From contig CANNCZ010000001.1 in NCBI GenBank assembly GCA_947503275.1, positions 310,001 to 374,000 of the forward strand: a stretch of 64,000 nucleotides of DNA. The letters run 5' to 3'. The translations under genes and the position numbers were made by a program. Below, piece after piece: positions 44,617 to 53,207 of the stretch. The notes beneath the pieces were generated by a model. That model worked only from the letters and a program-made list of their open reading frames with translations. It did no database searches and had not been told where the DNA came from. Positions within the stretch are counted from its first letter, which is position 1. Each line of letters begins with the position of its first letter. This stretch comes from an uncultured Erythrobacter sp. (GTDB taxonomy: Bacteria; Pseudomonadota; Alphaproteobacteria; Sphingomonadales; Sphingomonadaceae).

Positions 44617-46056
44617 ATGGGAAAATCATCCCAGAATTTTGACGAAATGCATTCTCCGGAGGGCGACGTACGTCCGGCCTATGGCGATTATTTCCAATGG
44701 TATGATGAGCAGGAACCCCAAGCGCTTAACCGCAAGAACTCCGAAGCCGATGAGAGTTTTCGCCGCACTGGCATCACCTTCAACGTCTATGGAGAGGATG
44801 AGGCAGAAGAACGCCTTATCCCATTCGACATGGTGCCGCGCATCATTACCGCGGGCGAATGGAGGCGTTTGACGCGCGGGATTGAGCAGCGAGTGAGAGC
44901 GCTTAACGCGTTCCTATACGACCTCTATCATCGGCAAGAGATCATTAGAGCAGGGCGCCTGCCAGAGCGTCTGTTCCGCAACAATGTCGCGTGGCTGCCC
45001 AATATGGTTGGCATGACGCCGCCCGGTGGGATTTACACGCATATTGTGGGCATCGATCTCGTCCGCACAGGCCCGGATGAATGGTTCGTGTTGGAGGACA
45101 ATGCGCGCACGCCTTCGGGTGTCTCATACATGCTTGAGAACCGCGAGACGATGATGGCGATGTTCCCTGACCTGTTCAGCCAAGTCGCGGTGGAGAGTGT
45201 CTCAAACTATCCGCGTCGCCTTGCGCGCTCGCTCGCCGCGAGCGCTCCGCCAAAATTCGATGCAAGTGGTGGGCGAAAGCCAACTGTCGCTGTCCTGACG
45301 CCGGGGATCTACAACTCCGCCTATTTCGAACACGCATTCCTTGCCGATCAAATGGGTGCTGAATTGGTCGAAGGCAGCGATCTTCGGGTGGTAAATGGCC
45401 GGGTGCAAATGCGCACCACGCGCGGGTTTGAGCCTGTCGATGTGCTCTATCGCCGGGTCGATGATGATTATCTTGATCCGATGACGTTTGAACCTGACAG
45501 CGTGCTGGGCGTGCCCGGCATAATGGACGTCTACCGCTCAGGCGGAATCACGATCGCCAACGCTCCGGGCACGGGCATTTGCGATGACAAAGCGATCTAT
45601 TCTTTCATGCCGGAAATCGTCGAGTTTTACACTGGCGAGAAACCGCTTCTGCCCAACGTCCAGACTTGGCGCTGTGCCGATGATGACAGTTTGGCCTATG
45701 TGCTCGACAATCTGGAAGAGCTTGTGGTGAAAGAGGTCCACGGCTCTGGCGGATATGGCATGCTGATCGGTCCGACTGCGACCAAGAAAGATATTCGCGA
45801 ATTCCGCGCCAAGCTTGAAGCTAACCCGGAAAACTATATCGCACAGCCTACATTGTCGCTGTCCACCTGTCCGATCTTCTCGCGCAAGGGCTTTACCCCG
45901 CGCCATGTCGATCTACGCCCATTCGTGTTGGTATCGCCGAACGGTATCGACATAACACCGGGCGGGCTGACACGAGTGGCGCTCAAACAGGGATCGCTGG
46001 TGGTCAATTCCTCGCAAGGCGGGGGGACCAAGGACACTTGGGTCCTTAAAGACTGA
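44617..46056 (+). CDS. Circularly permuted ATP-grasp (type 2) ligase
   Basis: A 479-residue protein of the circularly permuted ATP-grasp family predicted to make peptide-like bonds. Recognisable blocks are VPRIITAGEWRRLTRGIEQR, GIDLVRTGPDEWFVLEDNART, PGIYNSAYFEHAFLADQMG, VLYRRVDDDYLDP and the glycine-rich loop KEVHGSGGYGMLIGP. ATG 44617 is taken because it leads into the acidic start before the conserved YGDYFQWYD; ATG 44647 is also possible. It begins the four-gene Anbu module with 16 bases to the alpha-E gene. Confidence 0.9.
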   Translation: MGKSSQNFDEMHSPEGDVRPAYGDYFQWYDEQEPQALNRKNSEADESFRRTGITFNVYGEDEAEERLIPFDMVPRIITAGEWRRLTRGIEQRVRALNAFLYDLYHRQEIIRAGRLPERLFRNNVAWLPNMVGMTPPGGIYTHIVGIDLVRTGPDEWFVLEDNARTPSGVSYMLENRETMMAMFPDLFSQVAVESVSNYPRRLARSLAASAPPKFDASGGRKPTVAVLTPGIYNSAYFEHAFLADQMGAELVEGSDLRVVNGRVQMRTTRGFEPVDVLYRRVDDDYLDPMTFEPDSVLGVPGIMDVYRSGGITIANAPGTGICDDKAIYSFMPEIVEFYTGEKPLLPNVQTWRCADDDSLAYVLDNLEELVVKEVHGSGGYGMLIGPTATKKDIREFRAKLEANPENYIAQPTLSLSTCPIFSRKGFTPRHVDLRPFVLVSPNGIDITPGGLTRVALKQGSLVVNSSQGGGTKDTWVLKD

Positions 46057-46072
46057 TGCTCAGGGAACCATC

Positions 46073-47017
46073 ATGTTAGGCAGAACCGCCAACGCCATGT
46101 TCTGGATGTTCCGCTATCTTGAGCGGGCGGAGAACACCGCGCGTCTGCTCGATGCCGGGCTGCGTTTGGCGCTGACCCGAGATGTGCAAACCGCGCAGGA
46201 AGAATGGCGCTCCGTCATCTCCACGCTGGGCATGAAGTCCGCATATGAGGCGGTGCACGAAACGTACGAAGGGCAAGCGGTCTGGAACTTTGTCCTGCGC
46301 GACACCTCTAACCCGGCGAATGTGCGCGCGATGTTTGGCGCGGTCCGCAGCAATGCTCGGATGGCGCGGACCAATATTTCCAGCGAGGTTTGGGAAGCTG
46401 TCAATGAGAACTGGATGGCGCTCGACAAGCAACTCGCCCGGCCTGTTAGCCAATCCGGTCTAGTCAATGTGATAGAGCGTCTGCTGCGCACTGGCACACA
46501 AGTTCACGGCGCCTTGGACGGATCGGTGCTGCGCAGCGAAGGGTTCCACTTTGCCCGCGCTGGCACTTTTGTGGAACGCGCCGAAAGTACGGCACGTATC
46601 CTCGACATGAAGTACTACCTGCTGCTCCCCTCACTCTCCTATGTCGGGTCAAGCCTGGACACAGGGCAATGGGAACAGATGCTGCGATCGGTCGCGGGGG
46701 GCAGCGCCTACACTTGGCTGAACGCTGGCCAGATCAGCGCGCGCGGTGTTGCGGAGTTTCTGGTGCTCGATGAACGCTTCCCGCGCAGTCTTGCATTTTG
46801 CCGCGGCGCATTACGCGATAACCTTGCGGCACTGGCACGGATGCATGGGCAAGAGGGCAGCTGCAACGCGTTAATGCGGGAGGCTGATATGCACATCAAC
46901 GATATGACGGTTGAAAAGATTTTCGACCAAGGTCTGCACCAATTCCTGACCGATTTTATCGCCCGCAATGGCGCCATCGCTCACGCAATCGGCGAAGATT
47001 ACAGGTTCTTGGCGTGA
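46073..47017 (+). CDS. Alpha-E domain protein
   Basis: A 314-residue all-helical protein of the alpha-E family (opening MLGRTANAMFWMFRYLERAENTA by segments; HFARAGTFVERAEST repeats the pattern centrally). The paired ERAE motifs near residues 17 and 165 are the family hallmark. Alpha-E proteins always accompany the type 2 ATP-grasp ligases and transglutaminases and are thought to help make or modify a peptide. It is separated from the next gene by 10 bases. The biochemical function is unknown. Confidence 0.9.
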   Translation: MLGRTANAMFWMFRYLERAENTARLLDAGLRLALTRDVQTAQEEWRSVISTLGMKSAYEAVHETYEGQAVWNFVLRDTSNPANVRAMFGAVRSNARMARTNISSEVWEAVNENWMALDKQLARPVSQSGLVNVIERLLRTGTQVHGALDGSVLRSEGFHFARAGTFVERAESTARILDMKYYLLLPSLSYVGSSLDTGQWEQMLRSVAGGSAYTWLNAGQISARGVAEFLVLDERFPRSLAFCRGALRDNLAALARMHGQEGSCNALMREADMHINDMTVEKIFDQGLHQFLTDFIARNGAIAHAIGEDYRFLA

Positions 47018-47027
47018 GGAAATGGGC

Positions 47028-47852
47028 ATGAAACTCTCTATTCGGCACACCACCCGCTATTCGTTTTCACAACCTGTGGTGCATGCGCTCCAACGGCTGC
47101 GTCTGACACCCAAAGAGACGCAGGGGCAGCAAATCCTGAATTGGGAGATGCACTATGAGAACGCTCAACAAGAGCTCGAATATGACGATCAGAATTTCAA
47201 CACGGTTAACCTGATCGCGGTCGAACCGGGCGCGCGCGAAGTGACTGTGACATGCAAGGGAATGGTCGAGACGCAGGACAATGCTGGCGTTATTGGCAAT
47301 CATGCAGGACACTTGCCGTTGTGGAGTTTCCTGGGCCAGACGAAACTGACCAAGCCGGGTGTGAAACTGCGGTCTCTAATTCGCGATGTTCCCGGACCTG
47401 ACGAAGGCGCAAAACTCGATTATCTCCACGCTCTGTCCGCGCGCATCCGCGAAGACGTGCTTTATCAGACCGGCACAACAGCGGTCACTACAACCGCGGA
47501 GGAAGCGGTCGCTGCGGGCAATGGCGTATGCCAGGATCACGCGCATATCTTCATAGGCGCCGCGCGGGCTGCGAACATCCCCGCGCGATATGTAAGCGGC
47601 TATTTGATGATGAATGACCGGATCGAACAAGAGGCAACCCATGCGTGGACTGAAGCGCATATTGATGGTCTGGGCTGGGTTGGGTTCGACATCTCCAACG
47701 GTATCAGCCCCGATCCGCGTTATGTCCGGGTGGCCACTGGGCGGGACTATCGTGATGCAGCGCCCGTTACCGGGATCAGCTTTGGGTCGACCGAACAGAT
47801 ATTGACCGTCGACGTCGCAGTAGAGCAACAACGCGATCAGATCAGCCAATAG
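47028..47852 (+). CDS. Transglutaminase-like cysteine protease/amidase of the Anbu cluster
   Basis: A 274-residue protein with the N-terminal bacterial transglutaminase-associated domain (KLSIRHTTRYSFSQPV) and a papain-like transglutaminase core. The catalytic triad is visible as Cys in GNGVCQDHAHIF, His in ATHAWTEAHI and Asp in GFDISNGI. ATG 47028 lies 8 bases after GAGGAA; ATG 47022 is too close. Members of this family probably cleave or exchange amide bonds of a peptide made by the ATP-grasp partner. Confidence 0.92.
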   Translation: MKLSIRHTTRYSFSQPVVHALQRLRLTPKETQGQQILNWEMHYENAQQELEYDDQNFNTVNLIAVEPGAREVTVTCKGMVETQDNAGVIGNHAGHLPLWSFLGQTKLTKPGVKLRSLIRDVPGPDEGAKLDYLHALSARIREDVLYQTGTTAVTTTAEEAVAAGNGVCQDHAHIFIGAARAANIPARYVSGYLMMNDRIEQEATHAWTEAHIDGLGWVGFDISNGISPDPRYVRVATGRDYRDAAPVTGISFGSTEQILTVDVAVEQQRDQISQ

Positions 47853-47915
47853 ACGCTTACCAAGTCACATCACTTGGACTAAGGCTGGGGGCCTGATCTT
47901 CGGAGAATTTGCGAA

Positions 47916-48677
47916 ATGACATATTGCGTTGGCATGGTGCTGGATAAGGGCCTTGTCCTGATGAGCGACACCCGCACCAATTCGGGCGTCGACAACATAT
48001 CGGTGTTTCGCAAGATGTTCAGCTGGCAAGTGCCCGGTGAACGGATGATCGCAGTGATGACAGCGGGCAACCTCGCGACCACACAGGCGGTAATCAGCCA
48101 GTTGGAAGAGCGCACCAAACAACCTGGTGAGCGCGAGACAACGCTGCTCAATGGCCCCACCATGTTCAGTGTGGTGAGCGAGATCGGCAAATTGCTGCGC
48201 GCGACAATCGACAAACAGCAAAAGGCGAATGGCGATAAGGGTAAGGGCCGCTTTACTGCATCGATCATCGTCGCCGGACAGATCGATGGCATGGAGCCGC
48301 GCCTGTTCATGATCTATCCCGAAGGGAACTTTATCGAGGCGAGTTGGGATACCCCCTTCTTTCAAATCGGAGAGACCAAATATGGCCGCCCGATTATCAT
48401 TCGCGGATATGACAGGGATATGAGCTTCGAAGATGCTGTGAAACTCTTGATGGTGTCGTTTGACTCGACGCTGAAAGCGAACCTGTCTGTCGGACTACCG
48501 CTCGATCTTTTGGTGATCGGCAAAGATGACTTTGCGCCCACGCATGAGCATCGGGTCACGCAGGACGACCCATACTTCGCGCAGATATCGGACAATTGGG
48601 GCGATGCGCTGAAATCGGCGTTTCATTCGCTACCGGATTACACGTTCCAATCAGGGGCGAATACCGATTCGAAGTGA
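47916..48677 (+). CDS. Anbu proteasome-type peptidase
   Basis: A 253-residue N-terminal nucleophile hydrolase of the Anbu (ancestral beta-subunit) group related to HslV and the 20S proteasome. After Met removal the nucleophile would be Thr2 (MTYCVGM). Asp18 in LMSDTRTN and Lys33 in FRKMFSW complete the active site. The GERMIAVMTAGNLATTQ strand and SFEDAVKLLMVSFDSTLKAN helix fit the fold. It is the last gene of the ATP-grasp/alpha-E/transglutaminase/Anbu operon, 63 bases after the transglutaminase. No unfoldase partner gene is present, as usual for Anbu. Confidence 0.93.
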   Translation: MTYCVGMVLDKGLVLMSDTRTNSGVDNISVFRKMFSWQVPGERMIAVMTAGNLATTQAVISQLEERTKQPGERETTLLNGPTMFSVVSEIGKLLRATIDKQQKANGDKGKGRFTASIIVAGQIDGMEPRLFMIYPEGNFIEASWDTPFFQIGETKYGRPIIIRGYDRDMSFEDAVKLLMVSFDSTLKANLSVGLPLDLLVIGKDDFAPTHEHRVTQDDPYFAQISDNWGDALKSAFHSLPDYTFQSGANTDSK

Positions 48678-48851
48678 GCCAATGCGTGTTAGCAACGGTT
48701 AAGTTAAAGCGGAGCCGCGAGTTAAAGGTTCGTTTTGGACCTGAGTTATCGAGGGAATCCTGAGGGTTGATGCCTAGGTAGACCCGCTATTGGTCCATAT
48801 CGGGTTAAGTCCGGCGTGTGTTCGGTTCGCAGTGCGCGCACCACAATTGCC

Positions 48852-49472
48852 ATGACACGCAAAGCCTCACTCCACTTCATCGATTCCAACAGCCGCCAAC
48901 GTGCGGAGCTGGCTCGTGTCGGGTTCACGCTCGGCCACCACTCCGAAGTGTATGGCGACCTGTCCGAGTTGTCTGTCCACCCGCCGCGCGAAGGTATCAT
49001 TATCGCCCGTGACACGCCGGAAGAAGGCGGGGTCTCAATGATCTTAGATCGCCTCAGCCGACTCGGCATTTGGTTGCCATTGATCGCGGTTGATAATGAT
49101 CCACGGCCGGGCAGGATTGTTGACGCGATCAAAGCGGGGGCGCTGGATTACCTGTCATTGCCGCTTGATCCTGATCGCTTTGAACGATGCCTTACCCGGA
49201 TTGCGAAAGAAGCTGAAGTGTTCGGCGCAGCGCGCCGTCGGATGATCGAAGCCCGCGACCGCATCGGCAGCCTATCGGCCCGCGAACGCGAAGTTCTTGA
49301 ATGGCTTGCCGAAGGGAGCAGCAACAAGGTTATCGCTCGCGAATTGGATATCAGCCCGCGCACCGTTGAAATTCACCGCGCGAACATGATGCACAAATTG
49401 GGCGCACGCCACGCCGCAGAAGCGGTTCGGCTTAAACTCGAAGCCAAGCTGGAGCCGCAAATCACGGTTTAG
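48852..49472 (+). CDS. LuxR/FixJ-type regulator with degenerate receiver domain
   Basis: A 206-residue DNA-binding protein. The C-terminal LuxR helix-turn-helix is clear (LSAREREVLEWLAEG, NKVIARELDISPRTVEIHRANMM, about residues 138-185). The N-terminal 120 residues have receiver-like order, but the acidic pocket reads FIDSN, the position four before the conserved Pro (GIIIARDTP) is Ala instead of Asp, and the conserved Lys is Leu (YLSLPLDPD). It is therefore probably not phosphorylated in the usual way. ATG 48852 is chosen; a GTG at 48816 is possible. It is 174 bases downstream of Anbu on the same strand. Confidence 0.85.
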   Translation: MTRKASLHFIDSNSRQRAELARVGFTLGHHSEVYGDLSELSVHPPREGIIIARDTPEEGGVSMILDRLSRLGIWLPLIAVDNDPRPGRIVDAIKAGALDYLSLPLDPDRFERCLTRIAKEAEVFGAARRRMIEARDRIGSLSAREREVLEWLAEGSSNKVIARELDISPRTVEIHRANMMHKLGARHAAEAVRLKLEAKLEPQITV

Positions 49473-49577
49473 AAACAATTGGCTGGGTTCCACTGGTTGG
49501 GGAGGCTTGGTCAAAGATAGCAGAATGTCTTCTGACCCCCTCCGACTGGGACTTCCCTCTGATCCCTTTCGGTGCCG

Positions 49578-49618
49578 ACGCGGCCCCAGAATCCACTTGG
49601 ATTTTGGGGCCGTGTTTT
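49578..49618 (+). terminator. Intrinsic terminator after the LuxR-type gene
   Basis: ACGCGGCCCCA pairs with TGGGGCCGTGT (one G-T pair), with AATCC/GGATT above it around a short ACTT loop, then TTTT. It ends the LuxR gene; being partly symmetric, it may also act for the convergent extensin-like gene. Confidence 0.88.
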
Positions 49619-49659
49619 GTGCGGGAGGCGGGTGTTAGCGGATCGCCCGTGCGGGGCGA

Positions 49660-50397
49660 TCAACGGCAGAATCTTGAGCCGGTGCCTTCAAGGTGGAAGT
49701 GATCAGCATGCGCGCGGTTGTATTCCGGGCCGAGGACTGTGCCAAAGCGTTTGCAGGCGCTGCTATGCACAACGCGCAAGAATTCGCGCTCTGCAGCGGT
49801 GCCGCCATCCCAGTCTTCGGTAAGGGTGATGCGGCGACCATCTTGCAAGACAAAGCCGGAGACGTCGATCGCTTCAGCCCGAGAATGGGCAGAGCGGCGA
49901 TTGGAGCCTGCGACATTGCGGCAGGCATAGCTACCCATGGTCTCTATCCGGGCAAGCGGGCTGCCCAAGATCTGGCGCGCGGCGCGGTCAACACCAAAGC
50001 GCGCCCAATTGCCAAACTCATTGGCGACCTGGCATTGCACTGGTCCGATATTGCTAATCCCGAACTGCGATCCATCACCGCCCAATGCCGATAATTGCAC
50101 CGTGCCCAGCTTGTTGCACCCGGGCGCGGCATAGGTGTCTGGCAGCGGGTTGAAGCTTGCGCCGGTTGCGCTGAGGTTGGAAAGGCACGCGGCATCCTGC
50201 GCGCGCGGAGCGATGCTTTGCGGCGCCGAAGCCACGCCGGTTGGATTGCTGCGCGTGTAGGTGCCGCTTTGGCTACCCGCAGGGTTATTGCTCACGACCC
50301 GTCCGCCATCGCTGGATGGAATCACGGACCCACATCCCGCCAAAGCGAATGCAGCGATTGCAGGGGCAATACCCTGTAGAGATACCCAATAGTTCAT
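49660..50397 (-). CDS. Extensin-like C-terminal domain lipoprotein
   Basis: A 245-residue lipoprotein (lipobox FALAGCG). After a Ser/Gly linker comes the extensin-like domain seen in many alphaproteobacteria, with cysteines in AACL, PGCN, VQCQVAN, SYACRN, SACKRF and RFCR. The segments NRRSAHSRAEAIDVSGF and HADHFHLEGTG contain the metal-type His/Asp/His residues of LAS (VanY/lysostaphin-like) peptidases. A cell-wall peptidase role is therefore plausible, though unproven for the family. Confidence 0.85.
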   Translation of the reverse strand: MNYWVSLQGIAPAIAAFALAGCGSVIPSSDGGRVVSNNPAGSQSGTYTRSNPTGVASAPQSIAPRAQDAACLSNLSATGASFNPLPDTYAAPGCNKLGTVQLSALGGDGSQFGISNIGPVQCQVANEFGNWARFGVDRAARQILGSPLARIETMGSYACRNVAGSNRRSAHSRAEAIDVSGFVLQDGRRITLTEDWDGGTAAEREFLRVVHSSACKRFGTVLGPEYNRAHADHFHLEGTGSRFCR

Positions 50398-50526
50398 ACT
50401 TAAGGATGTCTACGCGAGTAAAGTTAACGCAAAGGAAAGCAGTAGCGTTGTCTAAACTGTACCGCGTCAATACGTGTTAACCCGTGCAATTGGCCCGACG
50501 GATCGATTGGATCAACTGCGCTAGGT

Positions 50527-50916
50527 TCAGGGGATTTTGTCTTCGACCTGCTCCCACAGCTCGATTTTTACGCCATTGGGGTCAAGGATCCACGCAAATT
50601 TGCCATATCCCTCATCCACACTGTCCAGCACATCGACGCCTTTGCGCTTCAACTGTTCGACAAAGCCATCGAGGTCATGGACGCGCAGATTGATCATAAA
50701 GCCGCCTTTGCCCGGCTTGATATATTCATCATCTTTGAACTGGCTGATCAACGAATAGGGATGCTTCATCGGCTCTTCTGCCCACGCAAGCTGTGGCCCG
50801 TAATCCCCGTCCAGACCCAGTGTCTCGCGATACCATGCCCGCGTCGCATCTGTGTCTGTTACCACGTAAAATACGCCGCCCAATCCGGTGACGCGCGGTC
50901 CTGATGTCTCACCCAT
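50527..50916 (-). CDS. VOC (glyoxalase/bleomycin-resistance) family protein
   Basis: A 129-residue single VOC-fold module: GGVFYVVTDTDATRAWYRETLGL opens a beta-alpha-beta-beta-beta unit and DEGYGKFAWILDPNGVKIELWE closes the second one. The final Glu of IELWE is a typical metal ligand. It stands alone between an extensin-like gene and ccdA. The substrate cannot be inferred. Confidence 0.85.
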   Translation of the reverse strand: MGETSGPRVTGLGGVFYVVTDTDATRAWYRETLGLDGDYGPQLAWAEEPMKHPYSLISQFKDDEYIKPGKGGFMINLRVHDLDGFVEQLKRKGVDVLDSVDEGYGKFAWILDPNGVKIELWEQVEDKIP

Positions 50917-50991
50917 AATCGCTCTCCCAATCTGCGGGCATGATGACCTATGGGACGCGGGTAGGGAAGGGCAAAGCTGTTTGAGCGCGAG

Positions 50992-51711
50992 TTAGAACTG
51001 TGTGGTGAAGCGGATCACGCTTTCAGGCAGCGCATCGAGCAGAACGATCTCGATGACTTTGTCAAAGCCGGTGACCACCATCAGACCCACAACCAACAAC
51101 GCCGCGCCAAACAGTGGCTTACCGTATTTCGCAACGCTTCCCAGGGCCTTGCGCTTATCGCCCAACGCCTTGCGAGAGCCATAGGCGAAGGCGAGGATTG
51201 ATGTCGCAACGCCAAGGCCGAAGATCAGGAAGATGACAAAGCTCGCGAACAGGTTCTCACCCACACTCGCCGCCGCAATCGCAACGCCCAATGTCGGGCC
51301 GACGCACGGTGCCCACACCACGCCCAGCAACAGACCAACGGCGAACTGGCCATGCCAGCCTTCTCCGCTCACCTTCTCCAGGCGTTGATTGCCAAAGTTA
51401 GCAATCGGAGCCGCCGCCGCCGTCAGCGCGCTTTGCGCTTGCGGTACCAACAGCACGGAGCCCGCCACCACCAGCAACGCGCCTGCGAACAGCCGCACCA
51501 TCCGCTCATCAATGCCCAGCGAGTATCCGAAAGCAATCACGGTAAAGCCGAACAGCGTGAAACTCACCACCAGCCCGCCTGCCAATGCTAGTGGGCCATA
51601 GCGGCTCTTGCCGAGCGCTGATGCCACCAAGATCGGCACCAGCGGCAGGACGCATGGATTCAGGATGGTGACCAACCCTGCGACAAAAGAGAGGAGAGCG
51701 CTGCCCAGCAT
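50992..51711 (-). CDS. ccdA: CcdA-type thiol-disulfide transmembrane carrier
   Basis: A 239-residue membrane protein of about six helices, shorter than DsbD and without its soluble domains. The redox cysteines are in LNPCVLPLVPI (first helix) and WAPCVGPTLG (fourth). It passes electrons from cytosolic thioredoxin to an extracytoplasmic acceptor, for example in cytochrome c maturation. The thioredoxin-like gene just upstream on the same strand, 30 bases away, is its probable partner. Confidence 0.93.
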   Translation of the reverse strand: MLGSALLSFVAGLVTILNPCVLPLVPILVASALGKSRYGPLALAGGLVVSFTLFGFTVIAFGYSLGIDERMVRLFAGALLVVAGSVLLVPQAQSALTAAAAPIANFGNQRLEKVSGEGWHGQFAVGLLLGVVWAPCVGPTLGVAIAAASVGENLFASFVIFLIFGLGVATSILAFAYGSRKALGDKRKALGSVAKYGKPLFGAALLVVGLMVVTGFDKVIEIVLLDALPESVIRFTTQF

Positions 51712-51741
51712 CAGTGTGTCCAGTGTCTAACCAATCGCGCC

Positions 51742-52143
51742 TTAGAGCGCGCCGAGGACGACTGAGCGAAGGCGTGTACGGTTGGTCTGCGCGATAGAGC
51801 GGACTACTTCGCTGGTCCCGTTGAAGACCAGAACGGTGGACTGACGCGGTACGCGGTGAGTGCGCAGAAACGCCTTTTCCTCGTCAAAGTTGACCTTCAC
51901 AAACAGTACGTCATCACTCTGTTGCTGCTGCCGCAGTTCCTCGAGGATCGGGGCCTGCGCGCGGCAGGTTGGGCACCAATCGGCATAGATGTCGACAACG
52001 ATAGTCTTGCCCTTGTTCTGGGCCATAGTGAATTCAGCCGCGTCATAGGTCTGCCACCCAGCAGAGCTGCTTTGCGCACTCAACTGCATCGCGCCAACGA
52101 CAAGTGCGCCGATTGCGGCGATAAGGACGAAAAGACGGGTCAT
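51742..52143 (-). CDS. Exported thioredoxin-like protein
   Basis: A 133-residue periplasmic thioredoxin-fold protein. A signal sequence or anchor (LFVLIAAIGALVVGAMQLSAQ) precedes the domain. The active site is DIYADWCPTCRAQAP (CPTC). At the usual cis-proline position the motif reads RQSTVLVF instead of xxPTxxxF, so Pro is replaced by Ser. It lies 30 bases upstream of ccdA and forms an operon with it, so it is likely to be reduced by CcdA. Confidence 0.88.
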   Translation of the reverse strand: MTRLFVLIAAIGALVVGAMQLSAQSSSAGWQTYDAAEFTMAQNKGKTIVVDIYADWCPTCRAQAPILEELRQQQQSDDVLFVKVNFDEEKAFLRTHRVPRQSTVLVFNGTSEVVRSIAQTNRTRLRSVVLGAL

Positions 52144-52287
52144 AGGTTCGCTCCAAAGGGCATGATCGGCATTATTGCCGACCTTTCACAATGGAGTTCG
52201 CGCAACGCACGAGTTTGGTTACAGGCGATTTGGTATTGTTCGCCAATCACTGGCTTACGTTTCTAAGACACAATGATCTGGGGCATA

Positions 52288-53091
52288 TCAAGAGCCAGAC
52301 TGTCCCGGTGTTTGCAGCCAGTAAAACTCGAAACGCTCAAGGCCGCTAGCAAAATATTGCTGGTGCGCCAGATACTCATTCGATTGCTGCACCTGCGCAA
52401 AGCCGTCTGTACTGTCCCATTCGACAAAGGTTAGCTGGCTCGGCGCTGTGGGCGGGGATGCGTGGGATTCCATCGATGGACCACGCATTTTGTAGATGAA
52501 GCGTCCACCAGAACGGGTCACGGCATCCTCGATCCCCGACAGATAGCGGTCATAGTCCGCAGGGTTCTCTTCGTTGCGCCACGCAACCACGACGGTGTAA
52601 TGCTTGGTCGGGTCAAATGAGAGCGACAGGTCCTCTTCCAATTCGATGCTGAACACCTTCAACTCGCTCCATGCATTGGGCCGAGTTGCCTTGATCGCGG
52701 GCCATTCGGGGTGTGCGGCAAAGGCATCGGCGGACGCCTGATCCGGCCAAGAGAAGAATGAGAAAACCTCTGGATCAAAATCGCTGGCGACCTTTTGCCG
52801 GACATTCAATTGACCCAGCCTTTGAAAGCCAAAGCTGGAGGCGATTGGGAATGCGGTTTGGCCATAGCTTCGCGCAGCCGGCCCACCCCCTTCGCGCAGC
52901 TCGGAGGCAATCACTTGCAGCACTTGCCCCGCACGCATCTCAACCGAGAAATCGGGTGCGGCAGGCGCAGTCGCTACAGGGGTCTCCTCGCGTTCACCGG
53001 CATGGGAGGGACCGGGCAGGGCGAGGCTTGATGCGAATGCACCGCCCAAAAGGGTGGTGGTGAGAAAGGTGGCTTTATAGCGAGATTGCAT
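52288..53091 (-). CDS. Exported protein with tandem DUF1330-like domains
   Basis: A 267-residue protein with a signal peptide (FLTTTLLGGAFASSLALPG, cleavage near SHAG). Two successive dimeric alpha-beta-barrel-like units follow: residues about 55-155 (QVLQVIASEL, SFFSWPDQASADAFAAH) and about 165-265 (YTVVVAWRNEENPADY, LTFVEWDSTDGFAQV). The second matches DUF1330-type enzymes best. ATG 53091 is chosen at the signal peptide; the longer frame runs into the divergent LysR gene. Divergent transcription with that regulator suggests control by it. Confidence 0.75.
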   Translation of the reverse strand: MQSRYKATFLTTTLLGGAFASSLALPGPSHAGEREETPVATAPAAPDFSVEMRAGQVLQVIASELREGGGPAARSYGQTAFPIASSFGFQRLGQLNVRQKVASDFDPEVFSFFSWPDQASADAFAAHPEWPAIKATRPNAWSELKVFSIELEEDLSLSFDPTKHYTVVVAWRNEENPADYDRYLSGIEDAVTRSGGRFIYKMRGPSMESHASPPTAPSQLTFVEWDSTDGFAQVQQSNEYLAHQQYFASGLERFEFYWLQTPGQSGS

Positions 53092-53121
53092 AGGGGGTTC
53101 CGATTGCCTTTGGTTGATAAA

Positions 53122-53181
53122 TGCACCAATACCCCAGGAAATCCGATTATTGTTGGCTAGAGATTCCACAATAGTGGTGCA
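53122..53181. promoter_or_regulatory. Inverted-repeat candidate operator in the LysR/DUF1330 intergenic region
   Basis: TGCACCAATA (53122-53131) and TAGTGGTGCA (53172-53181) are inverted 10-base arms with one mismatch, about 40 bases apart, in the 116-base divergent promoter region. Spacing is wide for one LysR site, so these may be two half-sites of a repression/activation pair. Confidence 0.4.
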
Positions 53182-53207
53182 CAATCGTTCCAGTATTGGA
53201 GGCGTGA

